Assembly (NCBI GenBank): GCA_031002005.1 | Contig: JARYHS010011408.1 | Coordinates: forward strand, 219,769,473 to 219,833,472 | Direction of reading: 5' to 3' | DNA: 64,000 nucleotides | DNA from: Vandiemenella viatica | Lineage: Eukaryota; Arthropoda; Insecta; Orthoptera; Morabidae | Part shown: positions 34,050 to 45,894 of the stretch, piece after piece | Layout of the letters: the number at the start of each line of letters is the position of its first letter | Position numbering within the stretch: the stretch's first letter is position 1 | Program-made: the position numbers and the translations under genes | Notes under the pieces: generated by a model | What the model saw: the letters and a program-made list of their open reading frames with translations, nothing else | The model's database searches: none | What the model was told of the DNA's origin: nothing

Positions 34050-34615
34050 AAAATATGAAAAAGTAGTTTATCCACTTAAATATAATATTTTTCCTTATGT
34101 TTCCAGCATCAGACTAGTTCAAATAGGATCTTTATTTATCCCTATATGTCCGTCACTGGTTTTCTTTCGACACAGCCGCTGAAATAACACTAGTATTAAA
34201 AATGTACTTTAAGAATAAACTCCATTCTCTTTGTTATAACTTTAATATGAAACAAAAAATATTCCACTTATCTTATATCTTCTATTTTTCAAATGACAAT
34301 CAATTACCAATTACAACTTTCATGTTTCATTAACTTTATCATTATACTAATCTTCTGCCCTCGGGCTTAAAATCTCCATTACAAATCCCGCCAGGATATT
34401 TTACAGCTTCTCCATTAAGCTTTACTTATCCGCACCTTCCCTCATTTCATTTCTTTTCTTTGAGCTGTTCTATTTCACCAAGAATCTCGTATACCTCTCT
34501 TGACATTCTGTGATCTTAAAAACTCAATATTAATATCTACAACTATAACTACAAAATAAAAAAATCTTACTAATATCAAAAAAATCACAAATGGTGAGGT
34601 TGTGTATCTCACAAA
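34050..34615. repeat. interspersed repeat, copy B (pair with 29 kb)
   Basis: Diverged copy of 29,290-29,940 in the same orientation. It keeps AATCCCGCCAGGAT and the hairpin GTGAGGTTGTGTATCTCAC at 34,594-34,612. Confidence 0.55.
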
Positions 34616-35095
34616 ATAATGCTTTTAGATCAAAAATATTATCTTTCGTCGTTACAGCAGACGGAAGGAATTAATTAATTTTTTTTAAAAAAATAATTTA
34701 ACTTTCCTTCATGAGTGCCATGTTACTGAATTCATTACTTCGTTTGAAAGAAAGTAGTCTCAGATTGATAGCAATTTATGGGACCTAGACCACAATTAAA
34801 ACTAATGTTTTGCAGCATAACGTAAGTTATTAAGATTTATTTTTAATTTCCTTTGCTTTCACTGACCCCATAATATTGAGATGATTATTTCATTTTGTGG
34901 TGAAATTCAAATGCATCCTGGACCAAAATGGAATCTGAAAATTTTAGCTACATGATGAATTACATTGAGCGATATTTTTCAACAGTTTTTTTTTTGGCCA
35001 AGAGTCTACCACGAAATTACTTGCCGGAACACTCCATTCAACCCGTCATTTTTGTCCGATTTAGAAGTTAGTCCATGTAATCTTTAAGACCATGT

Positions 35096-35753
35096 TGTAA
35101 CAGCCCTCATACCTGAACTTTAAATAGAATTGTATTTTATAAAGTATTTGTAGTGAGCTAAAGTTTGCTTGAATGTGATCTGGTATGTTTGTTTCACAAT
35201 TAACTGTAAATCAGTGTATATAGACTTTGTTTTATGAAAAAAAAATATTTAAAGGCCATATAATATGTTTAAGAACAGAATTGTACATGAGAATTGCTTA
35301 AATGTGTGTAATTCCAAGTATTAATGCAAGTTACGATGTCTACAGGACAATTTTCTATAGTTTAAAATGATTTCTGTAAATAATTTTGTGTTTAAATATC
35401 TTTAATTTTCATTTTTGACCATTTTGTAATAATGTTAAGTTATTATGTATTAATTCTGATTGTTTAATTGTTTGAGTAATTGTTAATGTTCGAGAAATAT
35501 TTCGCGAAAACTTTTGAAGTGTTCGGGAAATTTCGATAGAGCCTATATAAAGAAATCAGCAGAAGGACGTTAGTTAGTTTATACAGATTCACTTTGCAAC
35601 TGCCAAGGACTGCGTTAGTAGTATCTCTGAATTGTATCTATGCATGTAAACAGTAACGTTGATATCGTGTTTGGTGAAAATAAACTGAAGTCTAAACTGA
35701 AATACCTTGTGGACTACTAATTACTGTATTAATCAACCACGAAGAACCTGACA
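35096..35753 (+). mobile_element. solo LTR of a retrotransposon
   Basis: Starts TGTAACAGCCCTCATACC and ends GAAGAACCTGACA, so TG...CA. ATGT flanks both ends (35,092-35,095; 35,754-35,757). Inside are a TATA box (CTATATAAAG, about 35,543) and a poly-A signal AATAAA (35,679-35,684) in the order expected for U3-R-U5. The TGTAACAGCC start is common among Gypsy-type LTRs. No second LTR or gag-pol lies nearby, which fits LTR-LTR recombination. Confidence 0.7.
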
Positions 35754-36056
35754 ATGTGCTAGAGCTTCTCCCAGCTACTTATTCCGCATGTGTCTTAAAA
35801 ACTTCCTGAAATCCAACCAGTAAATGGGAAAATGTGATGCAACTGCACCGACAGATATTTAATTTACGCCGAGTGACGAAGGCGCATGGACATAACAAAA
35901 AAATTCCCAAGAAGAGAATAAGCCCAGATTCTTTTATTTGTCGCAATTTCATCTATTTCTCGTTCCAAGAGGCCACAGGAGACAAACGTAAGTTTAATTA
36001 CCGGTTGGTCGGAAAGATTGCCACATTACGAAAAGACCAACCTGCAGTATCCATAG

Positions 36057-36240
36057 CTTTTCACAAATATTTATCATTAAGTTATCTAATACTTTGAGAG
36101 GAGATGTCATCTTTCCAACAGCCAGATATTCTGCCCTTGTGGTGTTGATTTTTAGTCCCCATTTATCATAGTCCTCTAATAACTTCCTTAGCATGTACGC
36201 ATTTTCGTACACAGTGACAAATATGCCTCTGTTTATGTTA
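36057..36240 (-). pseudogene. RTE-like LINE reverse transcriptase fragment
   Basis: The minus strand reads AYMLRKLLEDYDKWGLKINT followed by TTRAEYLAVG, the segment just after the catalytic FADD box in RTE and related LINE RTs. The flanking coding sequence is lost within 60 bp on either side. A short dead remnant. Confidence 0.6.
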
Positions 36241-36428
36241 GAGCTGGCCACTGGTGAAATGCGAGCGATTGGTGGTGCATGCATAGAATACAGTTCTCTT
36301 TCCACTGTGGCACGCACTCTTAATACGAACGTCGAGTGCGTGTCGGCATGCAACCCTGAGCAGACAAGGGCACTAAGCTATCCACAGCCAGTTGTACTCT
36401 AAATATATAGATGGTCCGAGAATATTAA

Positions 36429-36807
36429 CAGGGGCGTAGCTACTATGGGGCTATGCGGTGCAGTGCACCGGGGCCCCTACGCTCAGGCAGGGGGCCCCCA
36501 AGCATACCCCAGGGTGCCCCCATGCGCACCTCTGGGGACCCCCAAGCGCAGTTCAGAGGGCCCACGGGGCTTCACGGCAAACTGGCGAATTTTTTTTTTT
36601 TTTTAGCTCTATGTCGTCTAAGAGGGCCCCTGAGACACAAGGCCCTCATTGCTCAGGGGGCCCCCAACCACTGCTAAGGGGGCCCCAGCCACAGATCAGT
36701 GAGCCCCTACCAGCAACACAAATAGAAAAAAAAGGTCGCCCGTGTGGCGTGAGGGCCCAAAATAAACTTTATGCACCGGGGCCCTTTTTGACCTAGCTAT
36801 GCCACTG
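36429..36807. mobile_element. G+C-rich hAT MITE
   Basis: Ends CAGGGGCGTAGCTA and, from the right, CAGTGGCATAGCTA. Flanks are AATATTAA and AATATTAG, an 8-bp duplication with one change, as for hAT. The interior has many GGGGCCCC-type runs and CACCGGGGCCC near both ends. No transposase. Confidence 0.7.
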
Positions 36808-37009
36808 AATATTAGAACATTAATCTGAACTTATTTCCATATATGATTATTGGAAGTGGGATAAAGAAATCCGGGCGTCAACCATCTGCAATTCTACCAT
36901 CAGCAATTTCGATAATATCAAATTTTACAAAAGCTAGTGATAATCGCTTCATTTACCACTGCACATAAATACTACGTACACTAACAGTTGGGTTGCAATG
37001 ACACCAGAG

Positions 37010-37140
37010 ATAAAATCAGGGAAAAGATGTGGCGTACCTTCTTGATGCTTACATACATTCCTTTTTCCTTAGTACCGTTGGGGATTGGAATGCAAAGAGG
37101 GAAGATTAATTTTGGTGCTATTATAAAAACATTCTTATGC
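37010..37140 (+). repeat. CR1-like LINE 3'-end fragment
   Basis: CCGTTGGGGATTGGAATGCA and preceding GATAAAATCAGGGAAAAGAT match the 27.3-kb copy. It is followed directly by a SINE1 at 37,160. Confidence 0.5.
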
Positions 37141-37159
37141 TGTATCTCTAAATATCTTA

Positions 37160-37405
37160 ACCGAGTGTGGTGGGTGAACGGTTAACGTTCTGGCCTCGCA
37201 TTCGGGAGGACGCAGGTTCGAATCCCCGTCTGGGCATCCAGATTTGGGTTGTCCATGGCTTCCCCAAATCACTCCAGGCGAGTGCCGGGATGCTTCCTTC
37301 AAAAAGGCCAAAGCCGAATTCCTTCCCGTCCCTTGTTCCCAGTCCCGTTCCGCCTCTAAAGATTTTAGGCGTCGACTAGGTGTAAAGCGCCAAGTAAAAA
37401 AAAAA
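37160..37405 (+). repeat. SINE1 copy, near full length
   Basis: CCGAGTGTGGTGGGTGAACG head, GCAGGTTCGAATCCCCGTC box B, complete body and tail GGCGTCGACTAGGTGTAAAG, ending in a nine-A run. Confidence 0.75.
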
Positions 37406-37667
37406 TTCCGAGGAACTACTTTCATTCACTTGAAATAAACGACAGGAACATGGTGTCAAAGGAAGAAACGCAAAAATAAATATTGAATCGTTGGTGTTTT
37501 ATACTCTTCCATGGAATGTCCGCTGTTATTCTGGTCCAGGATCCATTACAACACCACCAGAATCTCTGCTAATTCTACTATTTTTAAATAGTACACAATA
37601 CAATATACAATACAATCTCGTGAACTTCATAGATGACGGTTGTTCTTGAATTGAATAGTACTAAAGA

Positions 37668-37802
37668 CCGAACGTACTGGGTGAGTGGTAAAGCTCTGGC
37701 CTCGCATTTGGGAGGACGCGGGTTCGAATCCTCGTCCTGGTATCTAGATTTGGCTTTTCCATGGTTTCCCCAAATCTCTCCAGGTGAATGTTGGGATGCC
37801 TC
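37668..37802 (+). repeat. SINE1 copy, 3'-truncated
   Basis: Head GGGTGAGTGGTAAAGCTCTG, box B GGGTTCGAATCC and the CCATGGTTTCCCCAAATC body are present; the sequence diverges after GGATGCC. Confidence 0.65.
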
Positions 37803-38819
37803 AGTACCATGTGATTACCACTCCAAGAAGGAGTGCTTGCATATGGAATAAATTTTTATTCGAATGAAAAATCACTTTCTATATGTTATTTCTGCTAGTA
37901 AAACACAAAATTTTCATTGCTTTCTTTGAAAACTACGAAATTTGAGAATAGTTGTTGATATACTGGTAATTGAGGCAATAATTACTACGTTTCATATGTT
38001 TTTCCTTCAATTGAAATGTTTCAAAAAATCAAAACGGTGTTCTGATAATTTAATAGTCACTTTCTTTTTGGTACACAAAGTGGCGTTGTCGCTGTGATCT
38101 GACTGCCCGGTTTAACATTGCGGCCAAGGATGAGGATGTAAATTGTTGAAGTCCCGCTGGGCGTTTAATGTCAGCTGCGTCTTCAAGAGGTGCGGGCTCT
38201 AATTGATTCCCGCGTGTCGCTCATTGTTCTCGGCCTCAGGGCCCGTATCCATCCATCAAAGCATAGACTCTGCTGAGTGCCACTACCAAAGAGGATAAGA
38301 CTGGAAGAAATATCAAACGACAGAAAGAATAATTAACTCCTCCGATCAAAACCACATAGTAAAGGTCGCGATAAGATATTATGGAATATTCCAGATAATC
38401 AATTAAAATCTATTGTATCCAGTTAATACAGAAAGTGATTCAACGAATATTTTGAAACTGCACTCTTTTGTTAAATATAAGTTTCTTTAAATCGTGAACA
38501 CCAAAGTTGAAACATCTGTTAAAACACCATGTGCTACTTTAAATCACCCCTAATCAACTCAACTGAATTACAATGATTTTAAAATGACAGTTGTTTTCTA
38601 ATTATAAAGCTGCTGAGCCCTTCATAAATTACGGTTTGAGGTCAGAGTTGTGACATGATTTTACTAGTACTAGTACTAGTATAGCGGAAACAATTGCATC
38701 CAATATAAATGTTTTCTAAACCAGTCAAAAATAACGAACTGAACGCAGTGTTCTGGGAGTTCATTCCCTCGCAGTTATTTGACTAAATTCTATTGTTATT
38801 AAATAACTCTCATAACCTT
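37803..38819. other. unassigned stretch
   Basis: AT-rich with a moderate G+C patch at 38,080-38,290. A short CTAGTACTAGTACTAGTA microsatellite lies near 38,664. Confidence 0.45.
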
Positions 38820-39405
38820 AAAACGGTTGTAATTTTGGTACATATTTTTACACGCTTTATATTAGCTTGACTTGTATGTATGTATGAATGAATGTAACGG
38901 AATTTTACAACTCCATTTTGACCCACTTCCCGATGTCCGAGCTGTTTGAAATTTGGCACACATATTAAGAACCGGTGACAATACAATAATTTCATAGCTA
39001 TATCCTGCTATGCTCATTACTTTGACACTAACAACAGAAAAATTGTTGAATGTCGTGGAATTTTGTAATTTAATTTTAACCCAATTCCAGATGTCCGAGT
39101 TGTTTGAAATTTTGCTCATGTATTGATAACTAATTACATTACAATAATTTCATAGCTATGTCTTGATATTCTGATTACGTTGACAGTAAAAACATAAAAA
39201 TTTTGCACACGTTTTAAGAACCGTTGACAATACAGTAGTCTCTTAGCAACGTCCTGCTATTCTCGTTACTCTGACGGTAATAATAGAAAAATGTTTGCCA
39301 TGTAATGGAATCTTTCATTTCAGTGTTTACCCGCTTCCTGACTTCCGAATCGTTTTAAATTTTGCACACTTATTAAGAACCGATAAAAAATCAATAATTT
39401 CACTC
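38820..39405. repeat. degenerate tandem repeat, about 160-bp unit
   Basis: AAGAACCGGTGACAATACAA near 38,967 recurs in diverged form near 39,125, 39,210 and 39,375, with TTTGAAATTTKGCWCA and CCCRMTTCC(A/C)GATGTCCGAG preceding it. Spacings are about 157, 86 and 164, so one unit has lost about 75 bp. A TGTATGTATGTATGAATGAA microsatellite sits at the left edge. Confidence 0.65.
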
Positions 39406-39419
39406 TCACCACGTTGTAA

Positions 39420-42000
39420 GTGTATCATATACTTGATGGAATTAGTGAGTTAGGCAAATGCAGCCGCGACATTAGTGCACAGGTGTGATTCGAGAAATCT
39501 TCGTCATATGGCGGCCACACCCTTCGGAGATTTCTCACCCAATATAGCCATCATTATCATCATCGTTCTCCAGTTTCCCGGGTGTGATTTACGAGCCTTG
39601 GTTGCTGTAGACGATCGTCTTCTGCTGTCTCCTATCCAGAAAGGTTTCTCTGTCTGAAGTCGCTTAACGTGATGTTGAATAGTAAGTATTCGAAATATTA
39701 CTTCGTACTATTATAGAAAAGTAGCCTTCCGCGTTTACAGTGCTATTGGATCTCTTGTTGAGTTGACCAATTAATTGCATTTTACTCGTGGGAATAATAA
39801 TTAATAATGAAACTACAACTCAAAGAAAAAAGAGAGATTGCGAAGAAAAGCCAACAGTAAGAAACATACTTTTTAAACTATCTGAACTAAAAAGTTAAAA
39901 ATAAAATTGTAGTTTAAAAAACTAAAATCACGCTTTTGTAGTAATGTGAACTAAAAGGTTAAAAATAATATTTAAATATAAACATTTTGTTTAACAGTGA
40001 TAGGACGTCCCACAATTCAGGATAAATTAATTTTTTTGAATAAGCTTAAAGTTTAAAGTCACTGATTACAACAATCTCCAAAAAGCAGAAAGAAATGTTA
40101 TTGAAGTGTTATTTTTGATGCAGACATCTACCCTGATAGTTTTGGATAAAACATGTTATGGTCTTACCTAGAAGTCAATTAGAGTATACTACATACGAGA
40201 TAAAATATAACGCGAAAAAGTTGTTGAAGATTATGGTAACAACTTAGTTACGCCTTCCGATTACTTCATAATTTGTTCAGTCATCTTATAAATCCAATAA
40301 CACTTTATTCTTAAAAACGATTAAGTGTAGCCTGATTTATCACAGATCTAATAAAATATTCAGATTAGTATTATATTGGTTACAAATATATTTGGGCAGC
40401 CTCTCTAATTTTAGGGATGTTACTCGTTTACACAAATTACGTGTTTTTTTTTAAAATATATATTTTTTTACACATTTGCAAACATATATACGTTTTTATG
40501 CAAAAATCATTTGAGTTCTATCACATTTCTATTCTGTACTTTCTATTTTTCGGCTAAAAAAATATGAAAATTTGTAAATAATCTTTATCTACGAATTAAA
40601 GTTGAGGAGTATTATGAATATTATAGTCCTATTCATTTCCCAAATATTTGCATTCAGGAAATTTGATCGCCAGACATAAGAAGCAAACTGGAATAAACTT
40701 TGTAGTCGTAACTGTTTAGTTCAGCTATTAAATAATGTGTTTCTACATATTGCAGTTAACATCGTATGGTGAATTACAACCAGAGTAATAACTACTGCAG
40801 GCAACATCATTCATAGTTGAAAGTAATACCTGAGTGGAATTTCTCTTAAATAAAAGGATATGTAAAGGAAATCATTCATGCAATATTTGAATTGAAATGG
40901 TTTAAATTCATAGTTCCCACTTTGGACATCATCAGAGTGAATAATAATCAGAGTGTCATAATAATCAGAAACAAGTTAAAAAAAGAAGGTAAAGGATTCC
41001 AAAATCTTATCTTCCATCAGATTGCGTATATAACAGTGTTGTCGGGTATTATGGTCACCAACACGAGAAAAAAAAATATAATTGAAGTTAAAATTTAATT
41101 ATTTGAGTTAAATTAAATTCCTGAGGAATGACTCTAGATGATACGCTTGTTTGATCACAAGGCTTCATTAAAATGCTTCGCTCCATTAAACTACCCGATC
41201 TATATCTTTAAAGTTATGGATAAGGGAATGATACTTCGAAGCAAAGAGGTCTACGTAATACAATTTTGTTAGCATCTTGATCCTTAAAGACATGGTTATC
41301 GGTGTTAAGCAACCACGCAGTTAAATTTTATGTCCGCACCCCTGTTAACGAAAAAAAAAACAAAAAAATCTTCTTAGGCCTCTTGAAGTACATACCAATG
41401 CACTTAATTGTACTAGGACATAAAATTTCAGGAAACGATTATTTGTGGATTTTTTGTTGCATTTTCTAGTGGCCTCAGAACTCTACAATCAATGTTTGTT
41501 TTGCAGATACAGAGTAAGAGATTATTAGACTCACATACTCAAAACATCGTTTCCTGCAATCCATGTATTTCGTTCCATTATGGGCTGGTAAGAAATAAAG
41601 TGGCATACAGACTAAATGAAACAGTTTTTTAGTGTTTCACCACCAAAACAGCTAAACACGGTTTGCTGATGATTTTCTCGTAAGTTTCCGCTTCTGCCGT
41701 CCCTCCATATGTTTGCATCCCTAAGTCTGCCATTGTTTCATCCATCGTTTGTGAAGGAATTTCACTCGAAGATGTGTTTTACTGGCCGAAAAACAGGTCT
41801 GTAGAAAAATTCTTTAAAAAATAAGTTATCTTTTTATGTAAGGAAGAGGAAAATGAAAAAAAAAAGAATTTTCTGCTTCCCTATCAGGTGTGGTGCCGAT
41901 AAACAGGTATTAAACATTCATTTTTAGTTTTGTTTTGTTAAGATGATTGGATGCGCCGTGGTTCTACGATTACCAGGTTGGATTCGAGCCAACAATAGAT
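39420..42000. other. unassigned AT-rich stretch
   Basis: Long AT-rich region with no frame, TIR or RNA that I can support. A 68-codon frame at 40,892-41,098 has no motif. Confidence 0.5.
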
Positions 42001-42243
42001 TTTTTTTATCTGCTTAACGTCTCTCTAACAGCGAGGTCTTTAGAGACGGGAAAGGATGGGGGGGGGGGGCAAGGAATGGGAAGGAATTCGGCCATGGCCT
42101 TATGAAGGAAGCATCCCGGCATTTGCCTGGAGTGATTGGGGAAACCATGGAAAACCCAAATCTGGATGCCCGGACGGGAATTCGAACCGCCGTCCTCCCG
42201 AATGCGAGGCGAGAACGCTAACCGTTACACCACCACTCTCGGT
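42001..42243 (-). repeat. SINE1 copy, tail subfamily B
   Basis: The minus strand runs from GAGAGTGGTGGTGTAACGGT through box B GGCGGTTCGAATTCCC to the subfamily-B tail CTCGCTGTTAGAGAGACGTT and poly-A. An 11-G homopolymer lies at about 42,058. Close to the copies at 19.6 and 53.2 kb. Confidence 0.75.
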
Positions 42244-42834
42244 GCTACGATAGAGGCGTACTTCTCAACCAGTAAGAAACATTGTCACCAGATCTGTGAG
42301 ACCACACGAATTTATTTATTATCACTAACCTCAAAGTCCGTCAAAAAAATAACGGTTTGAATGAAGTGTTCTTGCGAGTCATTTATTCCCATTTGCTTAA
42401 TTGTTATAAAATAACGCCCAATGCAATTTCTCATTCCTTACGATGTTGCAAAAAGTTTTAGTTTCTTCTAGAACTGGTATAAAATAACACTCAATACGAT
42501 TTTGAGGTCTGTTGTCACGAACGAATTCTGAAGATAAGCTGCATAGATTATCTCACTAATGATGAAATATTCAGTAGAGTTTCTGAGGAACGATGATTCT
42601 GGAAGGACTCACAGAAAAGTAGATACAAACTGCTAGGCCAAATTTAGCGTCACAGTGGTTTGCTTATAATTATTATTGAAGGAAAGATAAAAGTAGAAAA
42701 CCAACAGCTATTTAGAATCAGAAAGGAAGCAGAGAAGGAATATACATAAAAATTTGCACAAACCAATCTTTGGATTGATGACTAAAAGAAGAATAACATT
42801 CTTCATGTCTTACCAGTAACAAAAAGTGTCATTT

Positions 42835-43600
42835 GTCATCCCGGTCCAGGTTGAATCTCAACCTAACCACAAACTCCGTTAATATTGTCGCTAGAAAATC
42901 AGAGCTTCTATCACACGCGAATTAATACATTCACCGAAGTGCATGTTAGTGACACCATGCATGCGATAAAATCTTGACCCGAAATCATCGCCCGTTCTTC
43001 CATCTTTCTTTTTCGTTCGTTCTTTCTGCGACGTTTAAAGCCTAGATCACAATTATAATTAATATTATGCGGTCCATCGTCAGTTGTTAAGATTTATTTT
43101 TAATTTCCTTAGCATTCACTGTCAACATATTCCAGCCGCGTGTAACTATGCAGGCCTTCTGCTGTAACGTCAAATACAAGTTGTCGTTCTGACCCAGGTT
43201 AAATATGAGTCTAATCCAGTGTTTCCCAACGTGGGGCCCATGCCCCGTAGGGGGTCAATTTGGTTCTTTTAGGGGAGCAATTTAGGAATTGACTTGATAC
43301 GTCTTTACCGCTTTCTCTGTGGGTTATTTAAATGCAATGTGTGCTCGGTACAAAATATAACAAAAAAGCAAATTCTTATAACAGTGCTGTAACTAATTAT
43401 TAGGTATAGTTTCGTTTGATGTTAGCAAAATATATCATCTGGATGATTTGAGTCGTCAACTTGACCTTTTTGGGGGGCAAAAAAAAGAAGTTAAAAGTGG
43501 GACATGACCCAAAAAAGGTTGGGAAACACTGGTCTAATCAAAACTTCCGCTAACATTGTTGCCCGAAAATGAAAACATTTACCTTTCGTATCTATAGGTT
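42835..43600. repeat. diverged duplicated unit, one unit holding a hAT MITE
   Basis: CCAGGTTGAATCTCAACCTA...ACTCCGTTAATATTGTCGC (42,847-42,890) corresponds to CCAGGTTAAATATGAGTCTA and, beyond the MITE, ACTTCCGCTAACATTGTTGC. Parts of 43,030-43,130 also match 34,790-34,870 (TTAAGATTTATTTTTAATTT), so this is an interspersed repeat. Confidence 0.5.
43217..43531. mobile_element. hAT MITE with perfect 8-bp duplication
   Basis: Ends CAGTGTTTCCCAACGTGGG and, from the right, CAGTGTTTCCCAACCTTTTT. GTCTAATC flanks both sides exactly (43,209-43,216; 43,532-43,539). 315 bp, non-coding. Inserted in one unit of a duplicated sequence. Confidence 0.85.
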
Positions 43601-44384
43601 AAGAATTTATAGAAATAATTAATTAAACGAATATAAATAAATAAAAAGCAATTAATTATATTAATATGTTAATTTAAATGCAATATATACTTTTCTTTCA
43701 GAGTTCTGGCAATTAATTTCTTAGCGCAATTAACTCTATTTAGTTCAGCTGTATTATGCAGTAAAATCTCTGGCTTCATGGCAGACAGAGTGACTAATAT
43801 TAGAGTTTTATTAGTATAGATTATTTAGTTTTGTATTTAGCTTCCAAACTCGTTAAAAATTTGTCGCACTCCGCTCTCATTTTCTAACACAGCGACTTTC
43901 GGCGTTAATCGTTTCTGATACGTAAGACTTGTTGACAATTTTTTTTTAGATTTTAACATTATTCAATAACCAGGAAACGTCATTTTGCTGTTTATAAAAT
44001 AAGTCTTGAGTCCAAGAATAAACATTTACTTACTTAACTAAGCTGTGTGAAGAAAATAAATATTAAACATTTATTAAGTTTTCTTACTGAAGAGAATCAA
44101 AACTTATATGTATCCCGATTTCCCAACAGACAATATTTTGAGCACATTACTTTAATCTGTCTATACAGTAACAGAAAATTTCAATAGCCGATTATTTCTG
44201 GTTGACAATATATTCATTCAGAGCTGAAACTTTTGGTTGTATTTGATAGTAATAGGTGTATAGTTTGCGAGATTTGAAGGTCGTGTCACTCTGGCGAACA
44301 TGCTCATGTAATTTATTCGTCCTAAATTTATGACGTCACGAGTTAGTAGTACAATATGGCTCTCCCAGATGTATATATATTTTC
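43601..44384. other. unassigned AT-rich stretch
   Basis: Part of 43,690-43,750 resembles 33,850-33,900 in inverted orientation (AATTGCCAGAACWCTGAAAG), so some of it is old repeat. No gene. Confidence 0.45.
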
Positions 44385-44387
44385 TTC

Positions 44388-44520
44388 CGGGCTTTACGTC
44401 GCGTCGACGTCGATTTCATTAGAGGCGAGAGGGTATTGGAAACAAAGAACAGATAGGAGTTCGGCTATGGCCTCATGAAGAAACTATCATGGCACCCGCC
44501 TGCAATGTTTTCCGAAAACC
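44388..44520 (-). repeat. SINE1 3' part
   Basis: The minus strand ends with a subfamily-A tail (AATGAAATCGACGTCGACGC then GACGTAAAG); the body is diverged and the head is missing. Confidence 0.5.
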
Positions 44521-44716
44521 ATAATATCTACATAAGACAACAGTAATTTTGATGAGAACTTAATTAATCGGAATGATAAAACTATCCTCATATTTCGAGA
44601 TTCTAACGAAGACTTCGTCAAAGGAAACAGAAGCTCATTACTAAATCTTATGGTGAATATACACATCATTACTCCAACCTTGCATTACAACTCATGCAAG
44701 AACTCCCTTACGAGGG

Positions 44717-44789
44717 GAATTCCTTCCCCACATCCTTTCTTGCCTCTAATGACGTCATCGTCGACGAGGCGTAAGCAAAATAAAAAAGG
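44717..44789 (+). repeat. SINE1 tail fragment
   Basis: AATTCCTTCCCCACATCC, TGCCTCTAATGACGTCATCG and TCGACGAGGCGTAAGC match the last 70 bp of subfamily A, ending in A-rich sequence. Confidence 0.55.
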
Positions 44790-44849
44790 ATACGAATCTA
44801 CAAAAAGCGATTTATTTATTTATTTTTTTATTTTTTTTTATTTTATTTA

Positions 44850-45690
44850 CTGGGAGACCATAAATTAATAAAATACCACTTGTGCGGTTAGAACTCCAAA
44901 CGGTTTGCCAGATGCACTCGTGCCACACATTGAGGCAGTCGTCCACGAGAACGAATCCAGAAAAGACTCTTTTTGTTTTGTTTTACTTACTGCATGACAA
45001 TATAGACACTTAATAGAAATTATAGGCTTAGAAGCTGAGGCGGTGAGAATTGCTGCAGTCGTAAAAAGGTGTGTAACGGGATCTAACCCACACTTAAGGG
45101 AACATATTAGTATGTTATTAGTTTATTACCCAATAATAATTCATTGAACTACATCTTATAGGTTTGCCGCCAGAGGCTGTATTTCCAGCAGAATTGGTGG
45201 AGCCCTCTACGGTAAAATTGTCGGTAACGGGGTTGATTTCCACCATTTTCTTTTTTTATAAGATATTTACTTGAAAATAATCCATAGACTTAAATGTTAC
45301 GGGATGGCACAGATAGAGGGTCTGTGTGAAGTATGTGGTAATGTGCCGAACAGAAAATTTCTTGGTATCGAGATTGAAATCACACTTAGATTTATTTATT
45401 TTTTCCATGAAAACAATTCATTGAATTAGAACTTACAGGGTTGCAACCAGAGGCGGTCTATGTTGCAGAAGTGGTAGTTTTCTGGACTATAAAATTGTAT
45501 TGTTTGCACAATTAGCGGGTCATTTTTGTTTGTTTTTAGATTATTATCTGAAAATAATTCATTGAATTAGATCTTATTGGATTGTTATTTTTGTGGCAGA
45601 GGAAATCCATTAACGAAGATCAATTTTTATTGTTGAAAACGTTCCTTGTACACAGAATCATATGTGTTCCTACGGAAATCAACTTCTTCA
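44850..45690. repeat. about 140-bp tandem array, possibly tRNA-like SINE-derived
   Basis: AATAATTCATTGAATTAGAT and variants lie at about 45,134, 45,274, 45,411 and 45,551, giving a period of 137-140 bp. Weaker units precede them from about 44,850. Each unit has a RG(G/C)YKTGCMRCCAGAGGC-like block and a segment resembling a decayed box B (GGGTTGATTTCCACC, GATTGAAATCACA, GGGATCTAACCCAC). A TTTATT-rich joint links the units. The box B reading is inference. Confidence 0.55.
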
Positions 45691-45894
45691 CATGTTCAAA
45701 GGATTCATTTCAGCTCATAAACGCTAATTATACACTGAATTAATCAGATATCTAGTTAATTAAATGTATGAAGAAAGCATATTAGTACCCAAACGCTTAT
45801 AATACACAGTATCATACATGTCTTTTTAGTAGATCAGTTAGTTCAAAGATAAATAATTAATTTATTTCGTTGATTACATATAAAAAAAAAAAAG

